Positions 10,186 to 22,481 of a stretch of 64,000 nucleotides of DNA are shown here, piece after piece. Below the pieces are notes generated by a model. That model had not been told where the DNA came from and did no database searches. It was given only the letters and a program-made list of their open reading frames with translations. Origin of the DNA: Patiria pectinifera. Lineage: Eukaryota > Echinodermata > Asteroidea > Valvatida > Asterinidae. Within the stretch, counting starts at the first letter, position 1. Every line of letters starts with the position of its first letter. The stretch lies in the NCBI GenBank assembly GCA_029964075.1, contig CM057138.1:6318932-6382931 (forward strand). Reading direction: 5' to 3'. The position numbers were made by a program, and so were the translations under genes.

Positions 10186-12214
10186 TTTTGACATTTATTC
10201 CAAGAATCGAGATATCTCTAGGAATAGGGATATCTCTGTTTCGGACACACACAGTTAACATATTTCAATCCCTGTAATAGAGATATTATCTATTATCAAT
10301 AGAGATATGTCGATTGCTAATATACTTTTTGAAACACAAACCACAGGGAGTTCAGCTCCCGTTGTTAACAAATTTTACCAAAAAAAACTAAAACAACTAT
10401 ATTTTTCTGTTGTGCTTCCCGGGAAAGTTTTTTTTGTGAAGTCCGAGTTTTTTTTAATCTACGGATACAATATAGTTTACACTCCAGCGTTATATTTATG
10501 TCGAATTCCCGATGAGCATAAATGCGCTGGAGTTACTCAAGCTATCTCTAACTAACGTTATATATATTAGTTTTGTATGAGTGAAACAGTGAATTTTGTT
10601 CTCAATATAGGCCAACTTGAAACAGTACCTACCTCAAAGAGCACACTTTCAAGAATGATTGTATAAATGAAACTATATGAACAGCTACAAAAATTAGCTT
10701 CGGGGAAGAAATTTCATGCGAAAACACGCTCAGTACGGCATTCCCTGTTTCAAAAAAAATACTTTCAACGCATCAACTACTACTAATACTAACGGCGAAA
10801 TCGATGTGTTCGTGAAATTCCCACTCGACATTATACAACCACGTGCTATCATTGCGGACGTCGTTTGCCCAACAGTTATTAGCATGTAAAAAGTTTAGCG
10901 TACGTGTACGTAGTTATTGCCCTTAGACATCAGTTCAAGCGCTCATTTTGACAGCGCGGTGTTAACGTTTTTGTTCAATTCAAGATTTCAATGGGTGGGG
11001 GGGGGTTGTGCACCGGGGGAACGAACATCCGCTGGGGGCACCTGGCATGCCCCTTCTTGCCCCCCCCCCCCGTAGTTACGCCACTGATGTCAACGCAGAT
11101 TCTGATGTCACCAAAGGGCTTCGGTGCGACAGGGATGGGGCTCACCCATAGGTCCATCCATCCTGCATCTTCCAATGGCATGGAGCTCACGCGCAACATT
11201 TGCGTGCCTGCATTATGGAAGGGTATGCTTTTGAAAAGAGATCTTGACGTCTTTGATTTTCCCAATGCAAAAAAGGTTCTGCTTCATTATGTGACATGGC
11301 AGTGGCGACTAGTACTCGCTGTGGCTGAGATGGTTAAAGCTTGCAGGTTACATAATTATGGTCTGCATCGAGGGAGATCGGCTTGAGTAATTTCGCAGTT
11401 GCTAAAAAGTTCTTCAATGACCCAATAAAATTGAGTTTTACTTCATTTTGGACAGTTTTGACAAACGAGTAGCAAAAAAAAGTCCTCATTCTCGGAGGTT
11501 CGAGTGTTCGTACTCAACCTCTGCCTTGGATTGGGATAGGCTCGTTCTCAATGGTGATACTCCGACTCAATGACCATTTCTTGTGGGGCTTTTTTTGGAA
11601 AGCAGTTTTCTTAAACTGAAATGGATTATTCTTGTTAAAGATTACAATAAAAAAAAATATTAAATAAAAAAAATTCTGCATCGGTACTCGACAGTACTTT
11701 GAACTGGATAAACTGAGCACTTGGCGACACTCAAAATCTTTCTTATTCTCATTTAGAAATTTGGAGGGACGTTATTTAAAAAAAAAAAGTCTGATAATGC
11801 AACCGGAGCCAGTGTTATAGTTTCTGCACACTGTAGGCTGTAATTATTTACTGTTGGTAGTATTTTTCTCGATCTGTTATTATTATTAAACACCCAAACA
11901 AACGTGTCACTCTGATGGTACCAACCCAGATAAAGGTCAAGTGGTGCCTGCAACTAATTAATACATCTCCATCGCGCGTCATAGGGGTGTGGTGATTGTA
12001 AAGTACACAAACAAACATATAACAAACAAGATAACTATGGGAAGCGATTGAAGTGCAGATTAAGATAGATACAATTATAAAAGAAGCCTTTCATTGAATC
12101 AAAGTCCACAGATATGCATTTGGAAAAAAAATAATGAACCCCGTTGGGTCAGGTCAACAAGTCAGTTTTCTTTAATTTATACCTTTCTAGTCAAACGCAC
12201 AAGTGCACAGCACC
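10186..12214. other. Intergenic region upstream of SLC22
   Basis: No exon was recognised. Contents: a cluster of 'gagatatctc'-like palindromic motifs (10207-10310), a C/G-run fragment of the CAGTGGCGTAGCCA family (10994-11087, ending 'gtagttacgccactg') and AT-rich sequence. The 5' untranslated exon and promoter of the SLC22 gene should lie near its right end. No TATA box was convincingly seen. Confidence 0.5.
10994..11087. mobile_element. Fragment of CAGTGGCGTAGCCA-family element
   Basis: A G-run at left, a C-run at right, and the terminal 'cgtagttacgccactg' match the 3' end of the 4686-5633 element. The left terminus is degraded. Confidence 0.55.
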
Positions 12215-12697
12215 ATGACTGAAGACCAACAAGACGACATTAGGGTCGATTCAGGGGAGAACGAGCCGCCCAAATTTGATGACATACTTGAGATCATCGG
12301 TGGATTTGGAAAATGGCAGAAGATATTATTTGTCTGGGCTCCGCTGATAGGCGTGATGACAGGTGCGCATACCATAGCACAGGTCTTCTTTGCAGGAGAG
12401 TCCGATCATTGGTGCCGCGTGCCCAACTGGGACCATGCCAATTGCACCGCCAACGGCCAGCCTGATGACTGGGAGTGTCTGCTGGCCAAACGGGATGCCT
12501 CCATCCCATTCGAAATAGAAGACGGTAAAAGGGTGTATGACAGCTGCAAAATGTACGACGTGCTGAATGTAGACTTTACTCTGGGAATGAACACTTCCGA
12601 TTACAGCAATGTTACCGTCAAGTGCCCAACTGCGGAGGCTGGTTCCCATGCCTGGGAGTATGACACAAGACAATACAAGACCACCCTAATAACCGAG
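12215..12697 (+). CDS. SLC22 exon 1 (coding part)
   Basis: 161 codons from the ATG to ...TTLITE, then donor GTACCA. It covers the cytosolic N-terminus, TM1 and the glycosylated extracellular loop. A MITE begins 17 nt after the exon end. Confidence 0.93.
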
Positions 12698-15600
12698 GTA
12701 CCAGTTCTAACTATAGGTTTTCCCGGCCAATTTCCTGAAATGTTCAGTCACTTCTGAAAATCGGTCATTCATTTTTCGTCTGAATTTGAACGCACGTCTT
12801 GAATCCCATTTCAATTCAACGAAAGTTCAATCGTTTTCATTGCCCGTGCATTCGGTTTTGAGAAACAGATGGCCTATTACGTTACCTGTGCATTCATTTA
12901 CGCAAGCATACCTTTTCTAAGTTGATTTCAGGTACAGCTAATTTGATTGACGGTTAATGAAAAAAAGAAACCCCTAATTGTATCTCGTGCCGATGGCATT
13001 CAACTAAAAGTGAAATAGAATGGTGAATGATTGAAATTGCCCTCTAAAATCGAAAAAGCAGTCTTGTAAACGGATCTGGATTGGACATAAACGAAAGGTG
13101 CTGCTCAATCACTTAATTGATTGAACTGAAATGGAATCGAATGCTCTGGTAGCGAAAATGAAACGCATGTTCAGAGCGATTCTGAAATTCAGTCGAAAAC
13201 GAATGACCGATTTTCAGAAGTGAATAAACATTTTAGGAAATTAGCCTGGAAAACCTATATTGCAATAACAATTCAGTTAAAGAAGCAGGGGATTCGAACA
13301 TGGCTTAGGAGTGCGATTAGGTCTCAAAACCTTTTTCTGTGTTTTTTTGTCATTGTATATAGTTTGATCTTGTGTGTGATGATACAGGAACTCCAAGCAT
13401 CCTCCAATCTGTCTACTTCGGTGGTTTATTGGTCGGCTCACTTTTCTTCGGATCACTTGCAGACTTGTACGTCCTAGTGTTATTATATCATTACTGCTTC
13501 ATCTCCGTAAAAGCTGGTTCATTCTCAGCACGAATATGAACGTGAACGCGAATCGGTGACGTTATGCGCCTATCAATTGTTTCCCCCACCCCTCCCCTCC
13601 CGGGCTGCCCCACCCAAGACGTGGGGATTGTCACTTTTGAAGGGACAAAATCCCCACCCCTCGGGCAACATTTAAGTGACAATCCCCGACCATACCCCGA
13701 CTTACATACGTGGGGCGCACTACACTCTAAAAACTGTGTTTAGCAATTAAACACAATCTTGCTATCACTTCGTAAACATGTTTAGATGCTAAACATTGTG
13801 TGTCCAATTCCTAAACATCAATGTTCAATTGCTAAACACTATCCATCCTTACGCTAAACATGTTTAGTGTTTGAACATGTTTACAAACTGATAGCAAAAA
13901 AGTGTTTAGAAAAGTGTTTACTTGCTAAACACAGTTTTTACCGTGTAGTGATTGCCTTTCCATTAGTACGCCAATGTTAACAATGTGACCAAACTCCCCA
14001 CCCTGGGGCATGAAAAACGTGACGGGGGGGAGGGGGGAAACATTTGATAGGCGCATTACGGCGGCAGCAGGTATCGCATTGTGAATTCGCATAATTGAAC
14101 ACTCTTCAGCTGCGACTAATTTTCCATGCTGTTCAAGACATATTCATCAAATTGAAGCTTGTTTTGCCACCTTCTATAATTTTATATTGTCCCTCCACAA
14201 AATGATCGCCCTTAAAGATAGTCCTGAAGCCCATCGCCATTTTGAAAAACAATCCATCCACTCTATTGAAAAAAAGAGCAAATTTTGGGTCCCATTGATT
14301 TGTCCCCGTAAATGTTGGACATTGTGTAGATTTCCTCACAAATATAAAACATGATGTGGATTTCCTGTGACCGAGACCTTTGAAATATGGTAAGTGGGCA
14401 ATCTATAACTTTTTCTGCAAAATCTGGCTGAATGTAACTTCAAACGTATTTTCCAAATGTTTCATTGTTGCTGATTATTCCGCAGCATCGGCCGCAAGCC
14501 GGCGACCTACCTCGCTTCTGCATTGCTGCTCTTAATGTCTTTGGGCAACATCTTCTCCCCGAGTATTGTCGTCTATGCGATTCTTCGATTCTTCGTAGCC
14601 GCCGGTGCTATGGGTGCTTTTATCTGTGTGTTTGTCCTAGGTAAGATTGTGTGTTCTGGAACTGTGACACCAATGAAATGGACTCGAGTGAAATAACTCT
14701 ACAATGAACTTGATATTTTACGCTTTACAGCAATGTTGTACTCATACTCGTACTGGAGTACTTTGGCCTTTTCTAAATCGCACTCATACTCGCAATCATG
14801 TTAATGATGCTTGTACTCATACTTGTACTCGCAAACAAAATTAACCTGTTGGTCCGTGACCCCCACTCCACACAGCCCCGGGTGCCCCCTCCATTTAAAA
14901 TCTTGAATTGCACAAAAACAAAACAAAAACAATATCATACAGTTGTCTTCGGTGCCCCCCTTGAAAAATTGGTGCACCCCCACGTAGCCCCTTAAAAGTT
15001 TAACCCTATACACCGCTGCATGTACCTGTATCTCGCACTTATGTCAAAGTACTTGTACACCTACTCGTGCTTAAGGAAAAGTTCTCCTGGCTTGACGGTA
15101 AAAAAGGCCCCTGAAAACGTACCCATTTAAATGTGCTGCGACTCATGGTAAGTACTTTTGGTCGTATCGTATATGAAGGGACCTACTGGTAGACTTGAAA
15201 ATGTACTAAGCACTCGAGGGGGAAATTCCTTGCACTCGTTTCGTACTCATGGCCTGGCTAAACTCTTGTCTAAGCTTAACGTTTATTTCGTCAACTTTAT
15301 CTGCATAACGTCAACTTGGATAATCTCCACAACTGCATTGTAAGACTTTCCCTCCCAACCCAACCGCACTGCAAACTCTTATTTTGCTTTTTAAAAAGTT
15401 GACAATAATCAAATTTATTTCTGGCTTTCCCGCAATTCCATGCTGGAAGTTTAAAAGCCACTTAATTAGGCCGATCCACACGATTTTTCATGGCCATTTC
15501 AAAACAAATTGAAGAGCCCGCCCGCTCTACGTCATAATAATTATGGTTTATACATGTACATGATTAACTATGTTGATTTTTTAATTTGATAATATCAATG

Positions 15601-18600
15601 ACATTTATCCTTTTGCAGTAAATGAGTTCCTCAGCCCGAATCGACGTGTGCTAGTAGGAATTTCCTTCCAGGGATTCTTCGCAGTTGGTTTGACGATCGT
15701 TCCCTTGCTGGCCTATTTCATCCGTTACTGGCGTTTCCTACAGCTTTGTATTGCGCTACCAACTGCCCTGTATATTCTCATGTACTTGTGAGTAAGACAT
15801 AGAAGTAACAGGTTTGCGGTAACACCATGTGAATGATATATCTTTATGAGTTGTGTGGTTCAGAAGAACCAGTTGGTTTAACTCGACGTTTCGAACAGTA
15901 TGCTCTAGTTTAATGGATGCTTATCTCAGTGGACCGTTGAGGTGGGCGACTCTAACAGGATGTAAGATGTTGGACCAAGTTAAACCAACTGGTTCTTCTC
16001 AGAATCACACAACTCACAAAGAGGTATCATTCACATGGTGTTACCGCAAACCTCCCATTAACTGATAATGTCCACCATGCAAACCTTTAAGTCTCTTTTA
16101 GAAGTAACACGTTAAATTTTACCGATTCCGGTTTACAAAGGGAGTGAGGATCGTGGATTAAGATTGAACTTTGTCCTTGATGCAGATATTAACCCCAACT
16201 CCTCGTTCGTATTTATTTTTATCATATCCCCCTTTGGTGCAATTTTTTACCATTTATTAGATTTTTTTATCTACACGGTACCTTCAAAATGTTACATCTG
16301 AATTTCTGTTTATTATTTTAAAGATATTTACCTAAAACCTTTACTGTTGCCGTGACGTTGAAATCAAGTTTTGTGACATTATTTGTTACTTTATTTGAAA
16401 CCAATCCAGTCAAATGCCTGAATCCGCCCGTTGGCAGATAACCAAAGGGAGATACAGTCAAGCAGAGAAGACACTCCGCCAGGTCGCAGCACGAAACAAG
16501 AAAGACTTTCCCGAGGAGATGTTCAGTCCAGAGGCCATTAGTGCCGCCCAGGTTAGGCCAAACAAAAACACCTGTTTCCTTGATGTAAATAATACATTTG
16601 CAATATAAATTGTCTTTTTATGAAGTTTTCATGTACGCAACATTGTAGCTATATGTATGCAACTTCGAAAATCTGGTGACTGAGACTGGTTTAATCTCAC
16701 TGAATGCAGTGGATTGTGAAGTACATATACAGTAGGCTTGTACCAGCTTTTACGAAAATTGCCTATTGATTTGTCTGTAGCATCCCACATTCCACCGCAT
16801 GTTTCTTGCATACTTTCATGCGATGGCAAGAGTGGATTTTCCATATTCTAGCAACTGTTTAACCACTCTGAATAAATCGAATGGCCTTTTGCCAGTCTTG
16901 TTATTCATCGTTTCTTATTCTAAACCTGACAGTATGAGGCCCTCGGTTTCAACTCTAATTTGAAATTCGTCCATTCAACAGAGTTTGTATTAAACTGACA
17001 GTTACCCACACAACGACTTATTAAACCTACCAATTCTTATTCCACAGGAGACGCAATCTAAAGGCCAATCAACGGCACTGGGGCTATTCCGAACTCCAAA
17101 CATGTGCATGAAAACATTGAATATAATGTTTAATTGGTTAGTACATAATGGGTCTGACGAGGAAAGGGACCATTACAAATGGTACGCGTGTGGGATGCTA
17201 GCTCTTAGGCCTATGCGGCTGGGAAAAAGTTGCTTGTTAAATCACCATTGTGTGGTTATTTCACCAAAACCACATTTTTACATCTTAATATTTTGATGTG
17301 AAATGCACATCGCCCATAGTGTGCCAGATGAAATAACCACGCAAAATGGCGATTTAACTAACAACTTTTCCAGAGCCGCACACGTATCCCGTACGCGTAC
17401 CTTTTCTAAAGCCTGGTTTGGTTTCCATATCGACGTTAAGCTTATGCAGACTGCGCAAACAGACAGTGCGCGGAACCGTCGGCAAAGTTGAACCGGGTTC
17501 AATTTTGCTGATCGTCTGCGAGACAGTTTGCGTCTGTCTGGGTTGTCGGTGACAATTCCGAATGAAATGTTTCCATTGTGTACTTTGCGTTTCTTACGAC
17601 GATTTGGAAACTAGGCTTAATGGTCCCTATAGCGTCTGATGCACCTACGGGAGACGCATGCGGCTAAAGAAAAATTATTACTTCACAACTTTGTGTGAAT
17701 ATTGTACCAGACCCACATAAACAACTCAACATTAGATGCACATTCCCCTTAGTGTGTCTGGTAAATCAACTACTGAAAAGGTTGATTTCATATACGTCTC
17801 CCGCATGCGCACCATGCTAATGGTCCCTGTACTGTGAATTATTCTGGTGGGCACTGTTTTTACTTTGCACTGTTCTCGTGTTTATGCCATTCTTAAGTAT
17901 TTGGGTCGTTGTTGCTTTGATGTCACCTGAGGCACGCGGTCGTGTTACAAGCGTACAGTTATGAATATTTATTTACCCGAAATGAAGCTCACTGAAAAGT
18001 TTGTGTATACAATTTGCCTTTATCGACAACGAAACGCATAAAAGAACCAATGCCCCAAAACAAACTTTCTTGATTTGTTTTCACAATCCTGCCGGATAGT
18101 CCCATTAACACGATAATTAGCTATAAACACGATTAGAGGGAGCAATACAGTACAAAATAAAGGATAAGTGCACTCCAAGTTTGGATTCCGTAAAAATGTT
18201 TCTAGATTTGGCTACATGACCGTTGAACGACCTTATTTGCTGATAATCAATCCAATATCCACCTTTGTCGTTACACAGTTTGCTAACCTATTTTGTGAAC
18301 TTTTGTCAGCCTGTGTGCGGTCTGTTTTTAGCTTTGTTGCTTCAGTTTGTTTGTTCATGGAAAATAAATAAATGATACTCTGATACCCTGGTTTTTAAGT
18401 TATGGTAGGACCTTCAACATGTCACTTGGTGGTCGGTCGGTCGGTCGGTCGGTTGTGCTGCCTGCCTGTGCTATCTGTCCCCGAATATTTACCAAAATAT
18501 TTGACCAAAAATAATTGACTGATTGACCAAATACCACGCCGTGGTCATAAAGTGCACTCTTGACGAACGTTTTCGAAACACGAGTTTATTTTGCTTATGT

Positions 18601-21600
18601 CTGATCCCGAAAATTGACGTAAATAAGCCCCATAAGTTTCACACAAAATGTAACTATACCAAATATTGAAATGTTCACAACAAAATAAATCTAATACTTA
18701 ATAAAATTGTTGGTAAACAATTCGAAAAGATGTTTATGAAAAGTTTGTAAATGGCGGCAAAATACGTGCAGTAATGTTATAGTCACGTGGTTTTTGTGTA
18801 GTGTTTGGACGGTATCCAGAATGAGGAAATATCCCCAAAATTGACCAAAGTATGGCGTACCATAATGTGCTATCCGCATTGCATGTTTCGCCAGATCTTA
18901 TTGTGCACTCGCACGTGTTTATTCCCAATTCGCAGGTTTGTCAACAGCATGGTATATTACGGGCTAAACCTCAGCACTTCAGACCTCGGCGTGGATGACT
19001 ACCTCGCGGCAGTCATCTCAGGATTGGTTGAATTCCCAAGTTATGTGTTCTGTGTGATTGCACTTCAGTACGTGGGCCGTAGAATCAACCTGGGCGGCAA
19101 CTTGTTGGTCGGAGGCGTAGCTTGCATCACCACTGCTTTTCTAGGTAAGGTAGAGACAAGGGCAGTCTGAGTATCACCCCTTGTCCAACGGAGTCCTCCC
19201 CTATCCAACGTCTGCCATATCTGAGCAATGCAAATTTTTTGCCAGCCAATCGGAGTCGACTTTAGAAATTGTGACGTCATGACATATAATAATAATAGTT
19301 TTTTTCAGGGATGGGAACATTATTGCATACAAATTTGGACTAAGCTGTTGTGCACTAAGCTGTTGTGAACTAAGCTGTTGTGAACTGGCAAATGTGGACT
19401 AAGCTGTTGATTGGTCAATTTGGCTGAGTTGTTTTGGTAATACAACTACGGGTTACGGAAGACTCGGTACAAGGCGCCCGCTGAATGGTCAGAATCTCGT
19501 GGTCGAGACGCAATCTTGTTTTGTAGAATTAATCGCCGAATCTGCTCGCTTTATCACAGACCTTGGCTGTGCAAATGTCTATTCCATAGACTAGGACAAG
19601 GGCGCACCCACTACGCAATTTGGGGGGGGGGGGTACAACCGGTCAGGCGGCCATTAACAATTCGAAAAAGTGGAGGGGTTGGACCTTACTTGTCGCTAGG
19701 GAGCATTCGTTTCCCCGTTGTTCTTATATCTCTGGTTTTGTTGCTCCCTCCGGGCCTCCCCCTAGTTACCCCACTCCTCAACCAAGGTACCGATTATTTG
19801 GAATTCCTAATCGTTTACGTGCCAGGATCATGCTTGTATCCCTGTACTTTTAACGATGTGTTTTAAGTAGAACTAGACTGGGGTTTCATTACAAGAATTT
19901 TCGGCCGTAAAGGGAACCATAATTATACTATATTAATTTTCGCAACCCAATTTAGTTGTTGCCTGGAGTAGTCAATCTTTTATCAGGTTAAATTAAAGAA
20001 GGACTTGTGTTTTTAAAATGGTCCTTTGGTATTGTTGTAACACAGATGCAGGGAATGTTCGCCTGGCGATTGCAATGATTGGAAAGTTTTGTATTTCTGC
20101 ATCGTTTGCGATAATATACGTAGTGTCTGGAGAAATCTACCCAACATCAGTAAGGTATGTTACACTTTATACGATCGATGATTGAAGTCCCAGCCGTACT
20201 TTCTGTACTTCTGCCACCAAGTATCACTGCCTATGCGCATGCGTCAGTTGTTATGGTTCTTAGACTTTACTTCCCTTTACAAACAAAACAAAGAGCCATG
20301 AATCGGAATTACAAGGTAAACAGGTCATATTCGCAGCGCATCATGTGAACAAAATGGTCACATTTATGCATTTTGTGCGACAGAGAAAGATGCAGTTGAA
20401 TCGATTGTATGATAAATGTATGCAAAATGTCGACCATGACTTTTAAAGTGGTATCCTGGAGATATATGCTTAGTTGCTTACTGGCAGAATAATGGTCAAT
20501 AGTGTTCATATTGGCCACGTAATTTCCGTTTTGTCTACGCATAGCCGACCAAATTACTCTCAAAACTAAAACGATTTACAATCCTTTACATTTATCAATT
20601 TCAAGATTTTTTTACCAATTAAAGCTTTCTCGTATTTTAAAATACAGAAGTGCAGGATTAGGAATATCTTCGGCATCAGCACGATTTGCTGGCATTCTAT
20701 CCCCATTCATCCTGGATTTGAAGAAACTTTGGAGTCCTCTGCCGTTCGTTGTGTTTGGATCTTTATCTGTGGCGGCCGGATTCCTTTCGTTTCTTCTTCC
20801 TGAGACAAAAGATAAGAAACTGCCAGAGACGTTGGAGGAGGGGGAGGCATTTGGAAAGTAAGTGCAGTTCGTGTGCAATTGCTGTGCACATTATCTTGTT
20901 TCTAATCAGTAGTTTGCTTCAATAATCACTACAGTGGAAAAATTGCCAGGAATTATATTCAGGACTGGAGTAACAATGTGCCAATGCGCCCCTAGTAATA
21001 TAGCTCTAGAATGCTTTCACCGATCGACATGAAAATTGACTTTTATCAAGAGTCAATGTAGGATTTACATGGTTACCATGGCAACCGATTAACTTGGGCG
21101 TCGCCAGGATTTTTTTCCAGAGGGGACAAAGCACAGTATTTCCCAAAATCCTTGTGCTTTATAAAAAAAATATTTCATTAGTGCCACATTGGGCTGAGAC
21201 ATCTATCAAACTTTGTAACAAAATCACGAAGAATGATGATTATGCCCCAAAAAGTAGCTATATCGCCTAGTTATGGTGATTTTGGACCCCAAAAATTGTT
21301 TAGCTTGATGAATATGACCCGAAACTTGTTTCTACCAAATTTGAAGGCATTTGAATGAAAAAAAAATGCAGAAATGATGCCCAAAATACTGGCCAAAATA
21401 TCTTGACCGCACGGTGGAACCAAATGACGTCATGATTTAATTGTAGATTTCTGGTCACCTATAACATTTCTGACAAAATGTAGTAAAAGGGGCTGTCGCA
21501 TATGGACATTAAAGGATGGGGGCAGAATGTAATTTAACCCCCCCCCCCCCCTCCCCAACCCCCGGGTACAGAATGTAACGTAAAAGAAATAATAACAAAA

Positions 21601-21942
21601 ACCTGGCCTAAAGTGGATAAGAATGCAGGAAACGCAAATGATCGATCATACGTACCTTTCAAGTTCTCCAAATTCTGTATTTAACGGCTTGACTCTGAAA
21701 GTGACCACAGCGAAACTCTCCCCAATCCTATATGACTGCATTTTAACCATTGCCAAAGATTACCTCATTACTGCATTGTTTTTATTTCTTGAAGGTGCAA
21801 GTGCCTGGGATATAACAATGAGGATGACGCTGTTCCTACCATGGCAATCATCGACATGACTGAGCTCGACACTAGACAAGAAGTACACAATTACGCCTTT
21901 GACAACAAAGAAAGTAAACCAGAAGATACAGATGAAAAATAA
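12215..21942 (+). CDS. SLC22-family organic ion transporter, complete ten-exon gene
   Basis: Ten exons with GT-AG borders join in phase into 605 codons plus TAA. This is a 12-helix major-facilitator transporter of the plasma membrane, in the family that moves organic cations, carnitine or organic anions. Visible signatures are the N-terminal FDDILEIIGGFGKWQ, and a large first extracellular loop (about 60-160) with five cysteines and sequons at N76, N126 and N132. Others are TEFDLVCD at the exon 1-2 junction, GSLADFIGRKP (191-201) after TM2, PESARW (307-312), SGEIYPTSVR near 478-487, and LPETKDKKLPETLEE after the last helix. Exons 2, 3, 4 and 8 are 104, 155, 169 and 109 bp, the sizes I recall for vertebrate SLC22 genes. 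The start is the ATG at 12215; the GTG at 12203 is not a plausible start. The substrate cannot be decided from sequence: OCT/OCTN-like is the best guess, OAT-like is possible. Confidence 0.95.
12714..13257. mobile_element. MITE copy 2, TA target duplication, in SLC22 intron 1
   Basis: Complete 544-bp element. The left terminus, TAGGTTTTCC at 12714, is mirrored by GGAAAACCTA ending at 13257, with further matching inner arms (aatttcctgaaatgtt, cacttctgaaaatcggtcat) on both sides. It is flanked by TA at 12712-12713 and 13258-13259, the signature of Tc1/mariner-type integration. There is no ORF. Homologous to 1954-2480. Confidence 0.88.
13363..13466 (+). CDS. SLC22 exon 2
   Basis: 104 bp after acceptor 'gtatatag' and before donor GTACGT. 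It encodes FDLVCDDTGTPSILQS, then TM2 (VYFGGLLVGSLFFGSLAD). The frame differs from the longest ORF through this stretch. Phase 0 to phase 2, matching both neighbours. Confidence 0.93.
13718..13950. mobile_element. Palindromic MITE with CACTACAC termini, SLC22 intron 2
   Basis: Left 'cactacactctaaaaactg' mirrors right 'cagtttttaccgtgtagtg'. Inside, the motif TGTTTAGCAA/TTGCTAAACA is repeated many times in both directions. 233 bp, no ORF. No clean target duplication was found. Confidence 0.8.
14486..14640 (+). CDS. SLC22 exon 3
   Basis: 155 bp between 'ttccgcag' and GTAAGA. Encodes (F)IGRKPATYLASALLLMSL and then two membrane segments up to AGAMGAFICVFVL. In phase with exons 2 and 4. Confidence 0.95.
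14735..15265. repeat. Degenerate ACTCGTACT-type repeats, SLC22 intron 3
   Basis: Repeated 'catactcgtactggagtac', 'cttgtactcatacttgtac' and 'ctactcgtgctt' motifs. A similar array in the other orientation lies at 35985-36380. No coding content. Confidence 0.55.
15619..15787 (+). CDS. SLC22 exon 4
   Basis: 169 bp between 'ttttgcag' and GTGAGT. Encodes (V)NEFLSPNRRVLVGISFQG, a helix, FIRYWRFLQL, and another helix ending ALYILMY(F). Confidence 0.95.
15811..16052. mobile_element. Long palindromic element, SLC22 intron 4
   Basis: Arms of about 75 bp: left 'ggtttgcggtaacaccatgt', right 'acatggtgttaccgcaaacc', continuing inward with 'agttgtgtggttcagaagaa' and 'ccagttggtttaact' matched on the right. 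The centre is about 85 bp. Starts 23 nt after the exon 4 donor. Confidence 0.85.
16410..16551 (+). CDS. SLC22 exon 5
   Basis: 142 bp between 'caatccag' and GTTAGG. Encodes (F)QMPESARWQITKGRY and the start of the large cytosolic loop, ending AISAAQ. The acceptor has a weak pyrimidine tract, but phase and the conserved PESARW place it. Confidence 0.92.
17048..17136 (+). CDS. SLC22 exon 6
   Basis: 89 bp between 'ttccacag' and GTTAGT. Encodes ETQSKGQSTALGLFRTPNMC and KTLNIMFN(W), the end of the loop and the start of TM7. Confidence 0.92.
17180..17401. mobile_element. Palindromic element, SLC22 intron 6
   Basis: Left 'gcggctgggaaaaagttgct' and 'ttaaatcaccattgtgtggt' mirror right 'accacgcaaaatggcgattt' and 'caacttttccagagccgc'. 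The outer ends share 'ggtacgcgt' and 'acgcgtac'. A second, more diverged hairpin-like copy seems to follow at about 17620-17825. Confidence 0.7.
17415..17620. repeat. Dispersed repeat shared with 47.2 kb
   Basis: 'tttccatatcgacgttaagc', 'cggcaaagttgaaccg' and 'ttcaattttgctgatcg' match 47215-47360 in the same order. Intronic, non-coding. Confidence 0.55.
18426..18455. repeat. GGTC microsatellite
   Basis: Short tandem run of 'ggtcggtcggtcggtc' in SLC22 intron 6. Confidence 0.85.
18936..19144 (+). CDS. SLC22 exon 7
   Basis: 209 bp between 'attcgcag' and GTAAGG. Encodes (W)FVNSMVYYGLNLSTSDLG, and TM8-TM9 with ISGLVEFPSY and QYVGRRINLGG, typical of SLC22. Confidence 0.95.
19330..19420. repeat. 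Short direct repeats 'actaagctgttgtg'
   Basis: Four close copies of 'ggactaagctgttg' or 'gcactaagctgttgtg' in SLC22 intron 7. Confidence 0.7.
20046..20154 (+). CDS. SLC22 exon 8
   Basis: 109 bp between 'taacacag' and GTATGT. Encodes (D)AGNVRLAIAMIGKFCISA and IIYVVSGEIYPTSV(R), covering TM10 and the family signature at its end. Confidence 0.95.
20648..20857 (+). CDS. SLC22 exon 9
   Basis: 210 bp between 'aaatacag' and GTAAGT. Encodes (R)SAGLGISSASARFAGILSP, TM11, TM12 and LPETKDKKLPETLEEGEAFG. Confidence 0.95.
21795..21942 (+). CDS. SLC22 exon 10 with stop
   Basis: 148 bp after acceptor 'tcttgaag', in phase to TAA at 21940-21942. Encodes a hydrophilic cytosolic tail starting KCKCLGYNNEDD and ending KPEDTDEK. 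The tail is not conserved in sequence, but phase and the lack of other candidates support it. Confidence 0.85.
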
Positions 21943-22481
21943 GCGGTGATTTGTCTCTATATACACCGTCCATCAATGGTCGGAATTTTCAGAAACACCA
22001 GCTGAAAAATGAATACAATCGAAGATGATCATAAAACGGGGAGATCGCTATTTGTACATAACACAGATGGCTAAATTATGGACTAAGCTATAGTTGACTT
22101 CAATAAGGTTTGTTATACCTCTGTCTTGAAATACTGTAGTTTCATTGGCCTAGAACGATCATGTGTTAAGTTGATAAAAAGTCATGGCACACTCCATGTG
22201 GAACCGGGATATCACGTACATGATACCCCACAGGGAGTGTGCTATGACTTTGTACGTACGGTACGTGTACTGTGTGAAACGCTTCTATCGTTGGTACCCA
22301 CGCTATTTTCACCATGTTTTCACACATGAATGGGAGCAGTGAAATAGCACACGATCAGCTGTTTCGAGCACGCGACAATTATGTGAGTTGGCGTTCGGTT
22401 GTCATGATTGTTGTGTTCACTACCTTTGTTTTTGTGATTTTTACATCAAAATCCAAAGAATTCAAGACAGAGGCATGATAA

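Noticed and set aside
12203..12757. Single-exon 184-aa SLC22 ORF
   Set aside because: Begins with GTG and runs past a clear splice donor at 12698 into the MITE. The true exon ends at ...LITE.
14801..15013. Small ORF in SLC22 intron 3
   Set aside because: Derives from the ACTCGTACT repeats and has no splice-compatible context.
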